A stretch of DNA of 15,166 nt from Desulfobacteraceae bacterium. Its GTDB lineage: Bacteria > Desulfobacterota > DSM-4660 > Desulfatiglandales > JALVMZ01. The notes beneath the pieces are model-generated. The model was given only the letters and a program-made list of their open reading frames with translations. It was not told the DNA's origin and made no database searches. The stretch is taken from positions 1-15,166 of the forward strand of contig JALVMZ010000236.1 in NCBI GenBank assembly GCA_027032655.1. Reading direction: 5' to 3'. Made by a program: the position numbers and the translations under genes. Of this stretch, positions 1 to 7,336 are shown one piece after another; the first letter of the stretch is position 1; each line of letters begins with the position of its first letter.

Positions 1-548
1 GCCATAAAGAGTTTGCGTGTTTTTTCGGGCTCTGTCTTTAATGCAGATGAGAGTGCTATACCACCCATGCTAACAAGCAATGCCTGGCTCATTCTCTCAT
101 TTCCATGCCTGGCAAGCACATGACCTATCTCATGACCTAATACCACGGCAAGACCATTTTCATTTTTACATATGGGAAGGATTCCCGTATAGACCGCCAC
201 CTTTCCTCCTGGCATTGCCCATGCATTTACCACCTTATCATTATCAATGAGATTGAACTCCCATTTATAGTCCTTTATCTGGTCTTCAAGCCCTTCTTTT
301 CTCATAAATCTCTCCGCGGCACGGGCAATCCTTTTCCCAACCCTCCTTACCATTGCCACTTTTACCGGATCTTTTGAGAGCTTAGACTTCCTGATTATCT
401 CCCTGTATTCTTGAAGGCTCAGGGCTGTGAGTTGTGTTACAGGCACAAGGTTTAGGCTCTTTCTCTGAGTCAGAGGCACAGTGGCACATGATATGATGAG
501 GGCAAAGAGAATCGTAATAAGGATAAATTTATTCAGCACTTTTTTCAA
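1..548 (-). CDS. M48-family metalloprotease, outer-membrane lipoprotein (partial, C-terminus cut)
   Basis: N-terminal ~182 residues of a zinc metalloprotease; the rest lies beyond position 1. Residues 1-20 form a basic then hydrophobic signal sequence ending in a lipobox-like I-I-S-C, so Cys21 is the likely lipidated residue. The following ATVPLTQRKSLNLVP stretch is typical of M48 lipoproteins of the YcaL/LoiP (M48B/C) kind. The zinc motif HEIGH is at residues 139-143 (His139, Glu140, His143); the third ligand, a downstream Glu, falls outside the window. These proteases degrade misfolded envelope proteins. The start is a TTG at 548-546 preceded by GGAG about 8 nt upstream; the overlapping ATG frame stops after five codons, so TTG is the only sensible start. 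It begins 22 bp after the zinc-ribbon gene stop, in the same transcription direction. Family call is firm; the exact physiological substrate is unknown. Confidence 0.9.
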   Translation of the reverse strand, partial: MKKVLNKFILITILFALIISCATVPLTQRKSLNLVPVTQLTALSLQEYREIIRKSKLSKDPVKVAMVRRVGKRIARAAERFMRKEGLEDQIKDYKWEFNLIDNDKVVNAWAMPGGKVAVYTGILPICKNENGLAVVLGHEIGHVLARHGNERMSQALLVSMGGIALSSALKTEPEKTRKLFM

Positions 549-570
549 AGCCCTATCTCCATTTTCTGTT

Positions 571-786
571 TTAAAATGGTCTCAGAGTTCCGCAATCAGG
601 ACATTGCCAGTTTACTCCACTGCATGTAAGCCCCCAAAGATTGTCTTCCATACAATTATTACATATCTGAAATCCACATTTACATGTCCAGCAAAATGGC
701 TGTTTTTTACCACAACAATGACATATATATTCCTTTTTTCCTGACCTTTTCTTTTTTCCCCTTTTATTTGATGTGCCGCTATCCAT
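571..786 (-). CDS. Small 11-cysteine zinc-ribbon protein, uncharacterised
   Basis: A 71-residue protein with a lysine/arginine-rich N-terminal tail (residues 8-18) followed by a cysteine-dense body. Cysteines are at 22, 24, 25, 32, 35, 37, 42, 45, 55, 62 and 65, arranged as CxCC, CxxCxC, CxxC and CxxC pairs, with tryptophans at 33, 51 and 60. This suggests two or more structural zinc sites. I do not recognise a named family. The basic tail would suit nucleic-acid or ribosome binding, but that is inference. No signal peptide or membrane segment is seen. It sits 14 bp after the MBL-fold gene and 22 bp before the M48 protease in a same-strand run, which supports it being a real co-transcribed gene. 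No clear Shine-Dalgarno sequence precedes the ATG. The plus-strand ORF covering the same bases is a shadow. Confidence 0.75.
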   Translation of the reverse strand: MDSGTSNKRGKKKRSGKKEYICHCCGKKQPFCWTCKCGFQICNNCMEDNLWGLTCSGVNWQCPDCGTLRPF

Positions 787-800
787 GACATTGTGGGAAA

Positions 801-1574
801 TCAGACTTCCATAATTTGAGTTGGCCTGTCCTGATAACTTATAATTATTTTCCCATCATGAAAATCATATCCTGTCAAGACATTTTCCGCTTCCTGATAT
901 GCGGTTATATCTATATTATTTACTTTGCTTAAATGTGCAAGCACTATATAGTTCATATCTCTATGATACAATTTCGCCAGTAGTTCACCTGCCTGGGTGT
1001 TGGACAGATGCCCTTCAGAACTCCTTATTCGCCTTTTTACATGAAGGGGATAAGGGCCCTGTTCCAGCATGGTAATATCGTGATTGAACTCAATTATAAG
1101 TGCATTACACCCCTTAAGCCTTTCTTCCACAAGATGGGAACTTCGACCCAGGTCAGTTATTATTCCAATTCTCCTCTCATGTGTTGAGAGCACCACTCCC
1201 ATGGGGTCAGCGGCATCGTGACATTTTGTAAATGTCTCAATGGTTATATCCTCAATTGTAACTGATTGACCTGTATGTATGAAGAAAGGAGTTTCTAACT
1301 CACCTATAGTTTTTATTATACGGTTATATGTGGGTTTGTTCATTATAACAGGTATATTGAATCTTCTACTTAAAACGCCAACACCCCTGATGTGATCAAT
1401 GTGTTCATGGGTTACCACTATAGCATCTATTGTATCTGGCTTAATATTGAGTGATTCAAGCCTATTTATTATCTCCTTACCACTGAATCCTGCATCAACA
1501 AGGACTTTTCCGTTGATGCCTTCAATGTAACAGGCATTACCACTGCTTCCGGATCCAAGAACACAAAATCTCAT
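801..1574 (-). CDS. MBL-fold metallohydrolase, YycJ/WalJ-like
   Basis: A 257-residue metallo-beta-lactamase-fold protein. It opens with MRFCVLGSGSSGN, the N-terminal signature of the YycJ/WalJ subgroup, and carries the HxHxDH metal motif as THEHIDH at residues 55-61. Further metal-binding candidates follow (Cys-His-Asp-Ala near 119-122, Glu-Phe-Asn-His near 162-165, His near 214). WalJ-type proteins in Gram-positives are described as 5'-3' DNA exonucleases linked to mismatch repair; the substrate here is inferred from family only. The start is supported by a GAGGTGAT ribosome-binding site directly upstream of the ATG. It lies 26 bp after dut and 14 bp before the zinc-ribbon gene, so it is part of the tail of the nusA-pnp transcription unit. 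Cytoplasmic; no signal peptide. Confidence 0.9.
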   Translation of the reverse strand: MRFCVLGSGSSGNACYIEGINGKVLVDAGFSGKEIINRLESLNIKPDTIDAIVVTHEHIDHIRGVGVLSRRFNIPVIMNKPTYNRIIKTIGELETPFFIHTGQSVTIEDITIETFTKCHDAADPMGVVLSTHERRIGIITDLGRSSHLVEERLKGCNALIIEFNHDITMLEQGPYPLHVKRRIRSSEGHLSNTQAGELLAKLYHRDMNYIVLAHLSKVNNIDITAYQEAENVLTGYDFHDGKIIISYQDRPTQIMEV

Positions 1575-1600
1575 ATCACCTCTGACACCACATACTTCAT

Positions 1601-2053
1601 TTAATGTCGTCCCGTATGCCCAAAACCCCCCGTGCCCCTCTCAGTGGTATCAATCGTCTCTGTTTCAATAATATTTGCCTTACAGACCCTTGTTATTATC
1701 AATTGTGCAATCCTATCTCCCCTTTTTATCTTAAAGGGTCTCCTGCCCCAGTTAATCAGGATAACGCCAATCTCTCCACGATAATCGGAATCAATTGTTC
1801 CAGGTGAATTCACCATCCCGATTCCATGGGAAAGGGCAAGACCACTCCTGGGTCTTATCTGACCTTCATATCCTGAAGGAATAGATAGGATTATCCCTGT
1901 TGGTATATGCATTATTTCTCCTGGATTTAGTATCACATCTTCCTTGATATCAGCCCTCAGATCCATACCTGATGAGCCATCTGTCTGATATTCAGGAAGG
2001 GGTATGTCATGGTTATCTCTGCATCTTTTAATTAGTATGTCCACTTTCTCCAT
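1601..2053 (-). CDS. dut: dUTP diphosphatase (dUTPase)
   Basis: A 150-residue trimeric-type dUTPase that hydrolyses dUTP to dUMP and pyrophosphate, keeping uracil out of DNA and feeding thymidylate synthesis. All five signature motifs are visible: GMDLRA (29-34), PRSGLA (68-73), NSPGTIDSDYRGEI (82-95, with the catalytic Asp at 88), GDRIAQL (112-118) and the C-terminal lid RGTGGFGHTG (139-148). Motif 5 has His where GGFGSTG is common, a mild variation. Length is normal for the family. It follows the M16 peptidase by 27 bp; the M16-dut order after pnp is familiar from Desulfobacterota. Its ribosome-binding site is weak (CAGG about 9 nt upstream), consistent with coupling to upstream translation. 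Confidence 0.97.
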   Translation of the reverse strand: MEKVDILIKRCRDNHDIPLPEYQTDGSSGMDLRADIKEDVILNPGEIMHIPTGIILSIPSGYEGQIRPRSGLALSHGIGMVNSPGTIDSDYRGEIGVILINWGRRPFKIKRGDRIAQLIITRVCKANIIETETIDTTERGTGGFGHTGRH

Positions 2054-2080
2054 TTCTTTGTGCCTGATATGTTTTTCTGC

Positions 2081-3337
2081 TCAATTGATGTTTGTTATGT
2101 CAACTTTTATATCTGATTCTTTCAATGGTCCCAGGCTTGCAAGGACAATGTTTTCATCTTTGAATGAATAATTTGCTATGTCCACAACATCACTTGCCTT
2201 TACATTCCTCAGTTCTTTAATTATGTCATCAATGCTTCTGTATTCTCCAAATACAAATTCATTCCTTGCAATACGCATCATAATGCTCTCCGTATTCTCA
2301 CATGATAGGAGCAGTCCACCGATGAGATGTCCCACAGCATCATCAACATCAGATTGTGTAATATCGCCTTGCTTTATCCTGGTAATTTCCCTCTTTATTA
2401 TCTCAAGGGTTGCATTTACATTATCTGGGGAAGAGGCCACATATATACCGAATATCCCCGCATCCCTGTATGCACTAATAAATGAGTAAACAGAGTATGC
2501 AAGTGCCATCTTTTCTCTTATTTCCTGAAAGAGTCTGGAGCTCATGTTACCACCCAGGATTGTGTTCAGAACCGAAGCAGGAAATCTTTTATTATCTGAT
2601 ACAGGAGGAGCCTCCCCTCCCAGGCATATATGGACCTGTTCAATGTCTTTTTCATTACATCTTATTCCTGATGCTATGGATGGCTTGCTTCTTTTGTAAT
2701 TTCCCCCCGGCTTTAACTCTTCAAAAAATGGTCTGAATTGTTCAACCAGTCTGTTATGCTCTACTGCTCCTGCTGCTGATATAATAATCCTCTCGGGAGT
2801 GTAGAATTTTTTTATATAGTCGGTGATTGTCTGTTTTTTGATGTTCAACACAGTCCTGGTGGTTCCCAGCACCGGGAATCCAAGAGGGTGATCCGGCCAG
2901 AATACACTATTAAATATCACATGAATAAGATCCTCAGGAGAGTCTTCCACCATGTTTATTTCCTGAAGTATCACCATCCTTTCCCTTTCCATCTCCTCTG
3001 GATCAAATAGGGAGTTGAGGAATATATCTGTCAGGATATCTGATAGATCTTCAAAATGTTTTGCAAGGACCTTGGAATGAAAGCAGGTATTCTCTTTACC
3101 TGTGAAGGCGTTTGAAAGACCTCCAATTGCATCCAGTTCTTTTGCTATCTGAAGATTTGTTCTTTTCCTGGTCCCTTTGAATATCATATGTTCGATAAAG
3201 TGGGAAACCCCGTTTTTATCGATGTCTTCATCACGGGATCCCACATCAACCCATATGCCAAGGGAAACGGATTGGAAATGCGGGAGGGTTTCAGATATTA
3301 TTCTAACTCCATTTGGAAGAACGCTCTTATGGAACAT
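2081..3337 (-). CDS. M16-family zinc peptidase (processing-peptidase-like)
   Basis: A 418-residue M16B-type peptidase, the single-unit size that forms dimers. The inverted zinc motif HFIEH is at residues 46-50 (His46, Glu49 catalytic, His50), and the distal acidic segment with EEMERERMVILQEI supplies the third-ligand Glu region. The C-terminal half contains the conserved GGNMSSRLFQEIREKMALAYS stretch typical of active M16 peptidases. Family members degrade small peptides or process precursors; relatives next to pnp are usually annotated MlpA/YmxG-like. I place the start at the ATG 3337-3335: the longer open frame to 3397 runs deep into pnp, whereas this start overlaps the pnp stop by only 11 bp and gives the usual N-terminus (FHKSVLPNGVRI). 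The overlap implies translational coupling to pnp. No signal peptide, so probably cytoplasmic. Confidence 0.93.
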   Translation of the reverse strand: MFHKSVLPNGVRIISETLPHFQSVSLGIWVDVGSRDEDIDKNGVSHFIEHMIFKGTRKRTNLQIAKELDAIGGLSNAFTGKENTCFHSKVLAKHFEDLSDILTDIFLNSLFDPEEMERERMVILQEINMVEDSPEDLIHVIFNSVFWPDHPLGFPVLGTTRTVLNIKKQTITDYIKKFYTPERIIISAAGAVEHNRLVEQFRPFFEELKPGGNYKRSKPSIASGIRCNEKDIEQVHICLGGEAPPVSDNKRFPASVLNTILGGNMSSRLFQEIREKMALAYSVYSFISAYRDAGIFGIYVASSPDNVNATLEIIKREITRIKQGDITQSDVDDAVGHLIGGLLLSCENTESIMMRIARNEFVFGEYRSIDDIIKELRNVKASDVVDIANYSFKDENIVLASLGPLKESDIKVDITNIN

Positions 3338-5438
3338 CGCTGCCCGCTTCTTCAAGTGCTGCTTTTCTGGAAAGGGTGATTCTTCCGTTTTTATCAACGC
3401 CTATCACCTTAACAAGGACTTCATCACCCTCTGAGAGAATGTCTGATACCTTTCTAACCCTTCTTTTGTCAAGTTGAGATATATGGACCAAGCCATCAGT
3501 GCCTGGCAGTATCTCCACAAATGCACCAAAATCCATGATCTTTCTTACTTTTCCCACATACACCTTTCCCACCTCAGCTTCCTGAATCAGATTATTAATC
3601 ATATCCAGGGTCTTTTTCATTGCCTCTTTATCAGGTGCAGAGATGGTAATCCGTCCTTCATCCTCAACTTCAATCCGGGCATCTGTGGCACTTATTATCT
3701 CTCTTATGGTCTTGCCGCCTGGACCTATCAGGACCCTTATCTTTTCAGGTCTTATCTGAATGGTCTCAATAACAGGGGCATATGGTGAGATTGAACTTCG
3801 TGGTTTGGGCAGGACCTGATTCATTTTCTCCAGTATATATCCTCTTGCCTCTTTTGCCTGCTCCAGTGCCCGTTTCATTACCTCCTGACTTAATCCTTCT
3901 ATTTTGATATCCATCTGAAGTGCTGTTACTGTATCCTCTGTTCCCGCAACCTTGAAGTCCATATCACCATAGTGATCCTCATCACCTATAATATCCGTAA
4001 GTATTGCGGTCTTTTCACCTTCACTGACAAGTCCCATTGCAACACCAGCTATAGCCGATCGTATGGGAACCCCTGCATCCATGAGTGATAGAGAACCACC
4101 GCATACACTTGCCATTGAGGATGATCCATTTGATTCCAGTATCTCTGAGACCACCCTTACAGCATATTGAAATTTCTCCTTATCTGGCATTGCAGGAAGC
4201 AGAGCCCTTCTTGCAAGTGCACCATGGCCGATCTCCCGTCTGCTTGGACCTGTCAGTCTTTTTGTCTCCCCCACACAATAAGGAGGGAAGTTGTAGTGAA
4301 ATATGAAGTTTCGATATATTGTCCCGTGAATGGTCTCTATCCTCTGCTCTTCCATCTCTGTTCCAAGGGTGGTGAGCACCATTGCCTGTGTCTCTCCTCT
4401 GGTAAAAAGGGCAGAACCATGAACCCTTGGAAGTATTCCCACCATACAATCAATGGGTCTTACCTCTTCAAATTTCCTGCCATCAATCCTTCTGCCACTG
4501 TGCAGTATCATATCCCTGACCTTTTGCCTTTCGAAATCACTCAGTATCTCAGCAATTTCAAGATTCTTATCAGGATACCGTTCTGTTAATTGTTCTGTAA
4601 CATCAGAGAGTAACTGGTCCCTTTTTTGCTGTCTCGCTTTCTTATTGGGCTCAGTAATAACCTCGTTCATTCTATCCTGAGCGAGTTTAATCACCTCTGC
4701 CTGTAAGGATTCGTCTTGAATATGTTCAGGGATTTCCCTTTTAGGCTTCCCAACAGCTTCTTTTATCTCCAATTGGAGGTCGATTAATGGCTGAAGGGCC
4801 TCATGTCCAAAATATATTGCATCTATTATGTCGGATTCCTTTACAAATTTCGCCCCCCCTTCCACCATCACAATTGCTGTTTTGTTACCGGCAACAATGA
4901 GGTCTATGTCGCTCTCTTCCATCTGTGATAGTGTGGGATTGGCTATAAACTTTCCATTTAATCTTCCTACCCTTACGGCAGCGATGGGACCATCAAAGGG
5001 TATGTCAGATACCTCAAGGGCGGCTGAGGCACCAATTATGGCCAGCACATCCGATTCATTTTTCTTATCCGTTGAAAGAACACTGGCAATGACCTGAATC
5101 TCATACGGGTATTTTTTGGGAAATAGGGGTCTTATGGGTCTATCAATCAATCTTGCAGAGAGGGTCTCTCTTTCACTGGGCCTTCCCATGTCCCGTCTGA
5201 AGTAATTCCCAGGTATCCTTCCGCCTCCATAGGACATCTCCTGATACTCTACAGTAAGAGGCAGGAAGTCTATACCTTCTCTAATCTGGTTTGTGGAGAC
5301 CGCAGTAACCAGGACAACGGTCTCACCCAGTGTAACAACTGCAGAGCCATTTGCCTGCTTTGCAACCCTTCCTGTCTCAATATATATCTTCTTGCCATCT
5401 ATTTCGGCATATCCGCTTTTGATCTTCACTTTTTTCAC
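3327..5438 (-). CDS. pnp: Polyribonucleotide nucleotidyltransferase (PNPase)
   Basis: A 703-residue phosphorolytic 3'-5' exoribonuclease, a core mRNA-decay enzyme. Domain order is complete: first RNase PH-like domain (about 5-230), helical linker (about 240-310), second RNase PH-like domain (about 315-545), KH domain with GPGGKTIREI (572-581), and S1 domain (about 622-692, GKVYVGKVRKIMDFGAFVE). The active-site stretch GDEDHYGDMDFK (485-496) contains the Asp pair and Lys that match the E. coli catalytic residues Asp486, Asp492 and Lys494. The start is GTG. Two GTG codons compete: 5438, and 5429 three codons later. The AAGGAAGG ribosome-binding site is almost touching the first but ideally spaced (8 nt) from the second, so the protein may begin at 5429. 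The gene follows rpsO by 8 bp, the conserved rpsO-pnp pair. Confidence 0.98.
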   Translation of the reverse strand: MKKVKIKSGYAEIDGKKIYIETGRVAKQANGSAVVTLGETVVLVTAVSTNQIREGIDFLPLTVEYQEMSYGGGRIPGNYFRRDMGRPSERETLSARLIDRPIRPLFPKKYPYEIQVIASVLSTDKKNESDVLAIIGASAALEVSDIPFDGPIAAVRVGRLNGKFIANPTLSQMEESDIDLIVAGNKTAIVMVEGGAKFVKESDIIDAIYFGHEALQPLIDLQLEIKEAVGKPKREIPEHIQDESLQAEVIKLAQDRMNEVITEPNKKARQQKRDQLLSDVTEQLTERYPDKNLEIAEILSDFERQKVRDMILHSGRRIDGRKFEEVRPIDCMVGILPRVHGSALFTRGETQAMVLTTLGTEMEEQRIETIHGTIYRNFIFHYNFPPYCVGETKRLTGPSRREIGHGALARRALLPAMPDKEKFQYAVRVVSEILESNGSSSMASVCGGSLSLMDAGVPIRSAIAGVAMGLVSEGEKTAILTDIIGDEDHYGDMDFKVAGTEDTVTALQMDIKIEGLSQEVMKRALEQAKEARGYILEKMNQVLPKPRSSISPYAPVIETIQIRPEKIRVLIGPGGKTIREIISATDARIEVEDEGRITISAPDKEAMKKTLDMINNLIQEAEVGKVYVGKVRKIMDFGAFVEILPGTDGLVHISQLDKRRVRKVSDILSEGDEVLVKVIGVDKNGRITLSRKAALEEAGSDVP

Positions 5439-5446
5439 CTTCCTTT

Positions 5447-5716
5447 TTATTTTCTTAATCCAAGTTGCTGGATTATTTTCTGATACCTCTGAAAGTCTTT
5501 CCTTTTTAAATAATTGAGCAATTTTCTTCGTCTTCCCACCAGTTTTAAAAGCCCTCTTCTTGAGTGATGGTCCTTCTTATGAGTCTGAAAGTGCTCTGTT
5601 AAGTATTTGATTCTACTGCTGAGAAGTGCAATCTGCACTTCAGGTGAACCTGTGTCCTTTTCATGAAGCTTGAATTTTTCTATAATCTCCTTTTTTGCTT
5701 CTGGTGTCAAAACCAC
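5447..5716 (-). CDS. rpsO: 30S ribosomal protein S15
   Basis: An 89-residue protein of exactly the standard S15 length, with the four-helix S15 signature (KFKLHEKDTGSPEVQIALL; LKLVGRRRKLLNYL). S15 is a primary binder of 16S rRNA at the 20/22/23 helix junction and helps form the subunit platform and bridge B4. The start is GTG at 5716-5714 with a near-perfect AAGGAGG ribosome-binding site 7 nt upstream, the strongest such site in the window, fitting a highly expressed ribosomal protein inside an otherwise modestly initiated operon. It lies 20 bp after truB and 8 bp before pnp. No S15-style autoregulatory fold could be recognised in the 20-bp gap; any such element would have to include truB coding sequence. 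Confidence 0.98.
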   Translation of the reverse strand: MVLTPEAKKEIIEKFKLHEKDTGSPEVQIALLSSRIKYLTEHFQTHKKDHHSRRGLLKLVGRRRKLLNYLKRKDFQRYQKIIQQLGLRK

Positions 5717-5736
5717 TTTGATACCTCCTTATTAAT

Positions 5737-6669
5737 CTAATTATTATTATCCTGATTAAAGACTCTCAGGAGCTTAACATAAATACCCTCTCCTGAAGGG
5801 AGTTTCCTGACCCGTCCTATGGCAATCAGTTTCTCATTATGAATCAGTTTAATATTATCTCCATTACTAATTGAATCATAGTCCCTCTTAAAAAAGGGAT
5901 TATGGCCATTTCTAACCCTTTTTGCCATTTGTTCGTCCACAGGGAGATACTTATGAAGCGGCAGTGCCCTTTCAAGGGGGATAATCTTGTTAATTAAAAT
6001 CCCCCTTTGCCTTGAATTTATCATGGATGAACTAATGGCATCCTTCAAATTAAAAGGCCCTATTGAGACTCTTTTAAGCTTCTTCACATGAGCGCAGTTA
6101 TCTAACATCCTTCCTATCTGCACACCCAGACTCCTTATGTATGTCCCGCTTGAGCATTCCACCTCTATATCCAATTCAGATTCATATTTAGATAAGAGTT
6201 TTATGGAATAAATATTTACTTTCTTCTTTTTGATCTCTGTCCTTATCCCTTTTCTTGCAAGCCTGTAAGAGGGGATCCCCCTGTTTTTTACCGCAGAATA
6301 GCTGGGGACATCTTGAATAATTTCACCAGTTAATTTTTTAAACACCTGTTCTATGATTTCAGGGCTGATGATAGGCACTTCTATTTCTTTAATAACATTC
6401 CCTTCAGGATCTCCTGTATCTGTTTCAACTCCAAGCCTTACTGTGGCATGATAGATTTTCCTGTATTCAAGCAGATAAGGCTGAAGTTTTGTCCCCTGAC
6501 CCAGAAGGATAATAAGAAGCCCGGTTGCAAATGGATCAAGGGTTCCTCCATGTCCAGCTTTTCTTATATCAAGACACTCTTTCACTCTCTTTACCACCTG
6601 AAATGAGCTCATCCCCTCTTCTTTATCAATCAGTAAGATTCCACTCTTGATGGACATGCCACTATTCAT
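5737..6669 (-). CDS. truB: tRNA pseudouridine(55) synthase TruB
   Basis: A 310-residue TruB that converts U55 in the T-loop of tRNAs to pseudouridine. The catalytic motif GGTLDPFATG is at 41-50 with nucleophile Asp45. Later conserved elements include the VPSYSAVK-like segment near 130, the YRLARKG segment, and CSSGTYIRSLG near 168-178. The C-terminal ~75 residues (from about LPVDEQMAKRV) look like the PUA RNA-binding domain. The ATG overlaps the rbfA stop by one base (TAATG), a classic translational coupling; a second ATG four codons in is possible. In many related operons a DHH phosphoesterase (nrnA) lies between rbfA and truB; here the two are fused end to end, so it is absent from this position. 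Confidence 0.97.
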   Translation of the reverse strand: MNSGMSIKSGILLIDKEEGMSSFQVVKRVKECLDIRKAGHGGTLDPFATGLLIILLGQGTKLQPYLLEYRKIYHATVRLGVETDTGDPEGNVIKEIEVPIISPEIIEQVFKKLTGEIIQDVPSYSAVKNRGIPSYRLARKGIRTEIKKKKVNIYSIKLLSKYESELDIEVECSSGTYIRSLGVQIGRMLDNCAHVKKLKRVSIGPFNLKDAISSSMINSRQRGILINKIIPLERALPLHKYLPVDEQMAKRVRNGHNPFFKRDYDSISNGDNIKLIHNEKLIAIGRVRKLPSGEGIYVKLLRVFNQDNNN

Positions 6670-7028
6670 TAATCCATCGAATATCCCGATTTTAATTCAC
6701 TCAGTAATTGTTCCAATCTGCGTCCCTCTTTTATTGATGGATCATATTTAAAAATAATATCCGGAATATATCTCAGCTTTAATCTCAAACCTATATGCCT
6801 TTTTATAAATCCCTTTGCACTATCAAGCCCTGCCTGGGCCCTTTTTATATCCTCATCATCTCCCATAACACTATAAAAGACTTTTGCATGTCTAAGATCG
6901 TTACTGAGATTAACACCAGTAATTGTGGTGCCCTTTACTCTTGGGTCATTCACCTTTTCCATAAGGAGAATGGCAATCTCCCTTAATATCTGATCACCAA
7001 CTCTTATGGCCCTTTTCCCTGCTAACAT
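6669..7028 (-). CDS. rbfA: 30S ribosome-binding factor A
   Basis: A 119-residue single-KH-domain protein that assists late maturation of the 30S subunit around the 5' end of 16S rRNA. It shows the RbfA pattern: GDQILREIAILL at the N-terminus, DPRVKGTTITGVNLSNDLRHAKVFYSV in the middle and the GFIKRHIGLRLKLRYIPDIIFKYD stretch near the C-terminus. A GAGG ribosome-binding site lies 7 nt upstream of the ATG. The gene follows ylxP by 12 bp, and its stop codon shares one base with the truB start. Length and context are typical. Confidence 0.96.
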   Translation of the reverse strand: MLAGKRAIRVGDQILREIAILLMEKVNDPRVKGTTITGVNLSNDLRHAKVFYSVMGDDEDIKRAQAGLDSAKGFIKRHIGLRLKLRYIPDIIFKYDPSIKEGRRLEQLLSELKSGYSMD

Positions 7029-7040
7029 GATTTAACCTCT

Positions 7041-7328
7041 TTATATATTAATAATCTCTGTGCTATAATCTATAATCTCAGCAGCATACATCTTATCCAG
7101 AAATGAGATAACACTATTAAGTGAAGAATCAATGTGGGTCCTTTCGTTTCCCACCGCTGTTATCCCGAGTTCTATTCTTTGCCACATATCATTTGAGCCG
7201 ATCTCTGCTATGGAGACATTAAATCTGTTCTTTACCCTGCTTACCATACTCTTTACTATCTTCCTTTTCTGTTTTAATGAGTGATTGTCATGAATTCTAA
7301 ATACAATTTTTATAATTCCAATTACCAT
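7041..7328 (-). CDS. ylxP: DUF503 / YlxP-like protein
   Basis: A 95-residue DUF503 protein. The characteristic elements are visible: N-terminal VIGIIKIVFRIHDNHSLKQK, the RVKNRFNVSIAEIGSNDMWQR segment and ITAVGN near residue 57. DUF503 proteins sit between infB and rbfA in many bacteria and are thought to be linked to ribosome assembly or translation, but the biochemical role is not settled. It starts 8 bp after the infB stop, with no clear ribosome-binding site, which suggests it depends on translation of infB. Confidence 0.92.
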   Translation of the reverse strand: MVIGIIKIVFRIHDNHSLKQKRKIVKSMVSRVKNRFNVSIAEIGSNDMWQRIELGITAVGNERTHIDSSLNSVISFLDKMYAAEIIDYSTEIINI

Positions 7329-7336
7329 TTTTATTA

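Noticed and set aside
3338..3397. N-terminal extension of the M16 peptidase into pnp
   Set aside because: It would overlap the pnp S1-domain end by 71 bp and adds no conserved residues; the ATG at 3337 gives the standard N-terminus.
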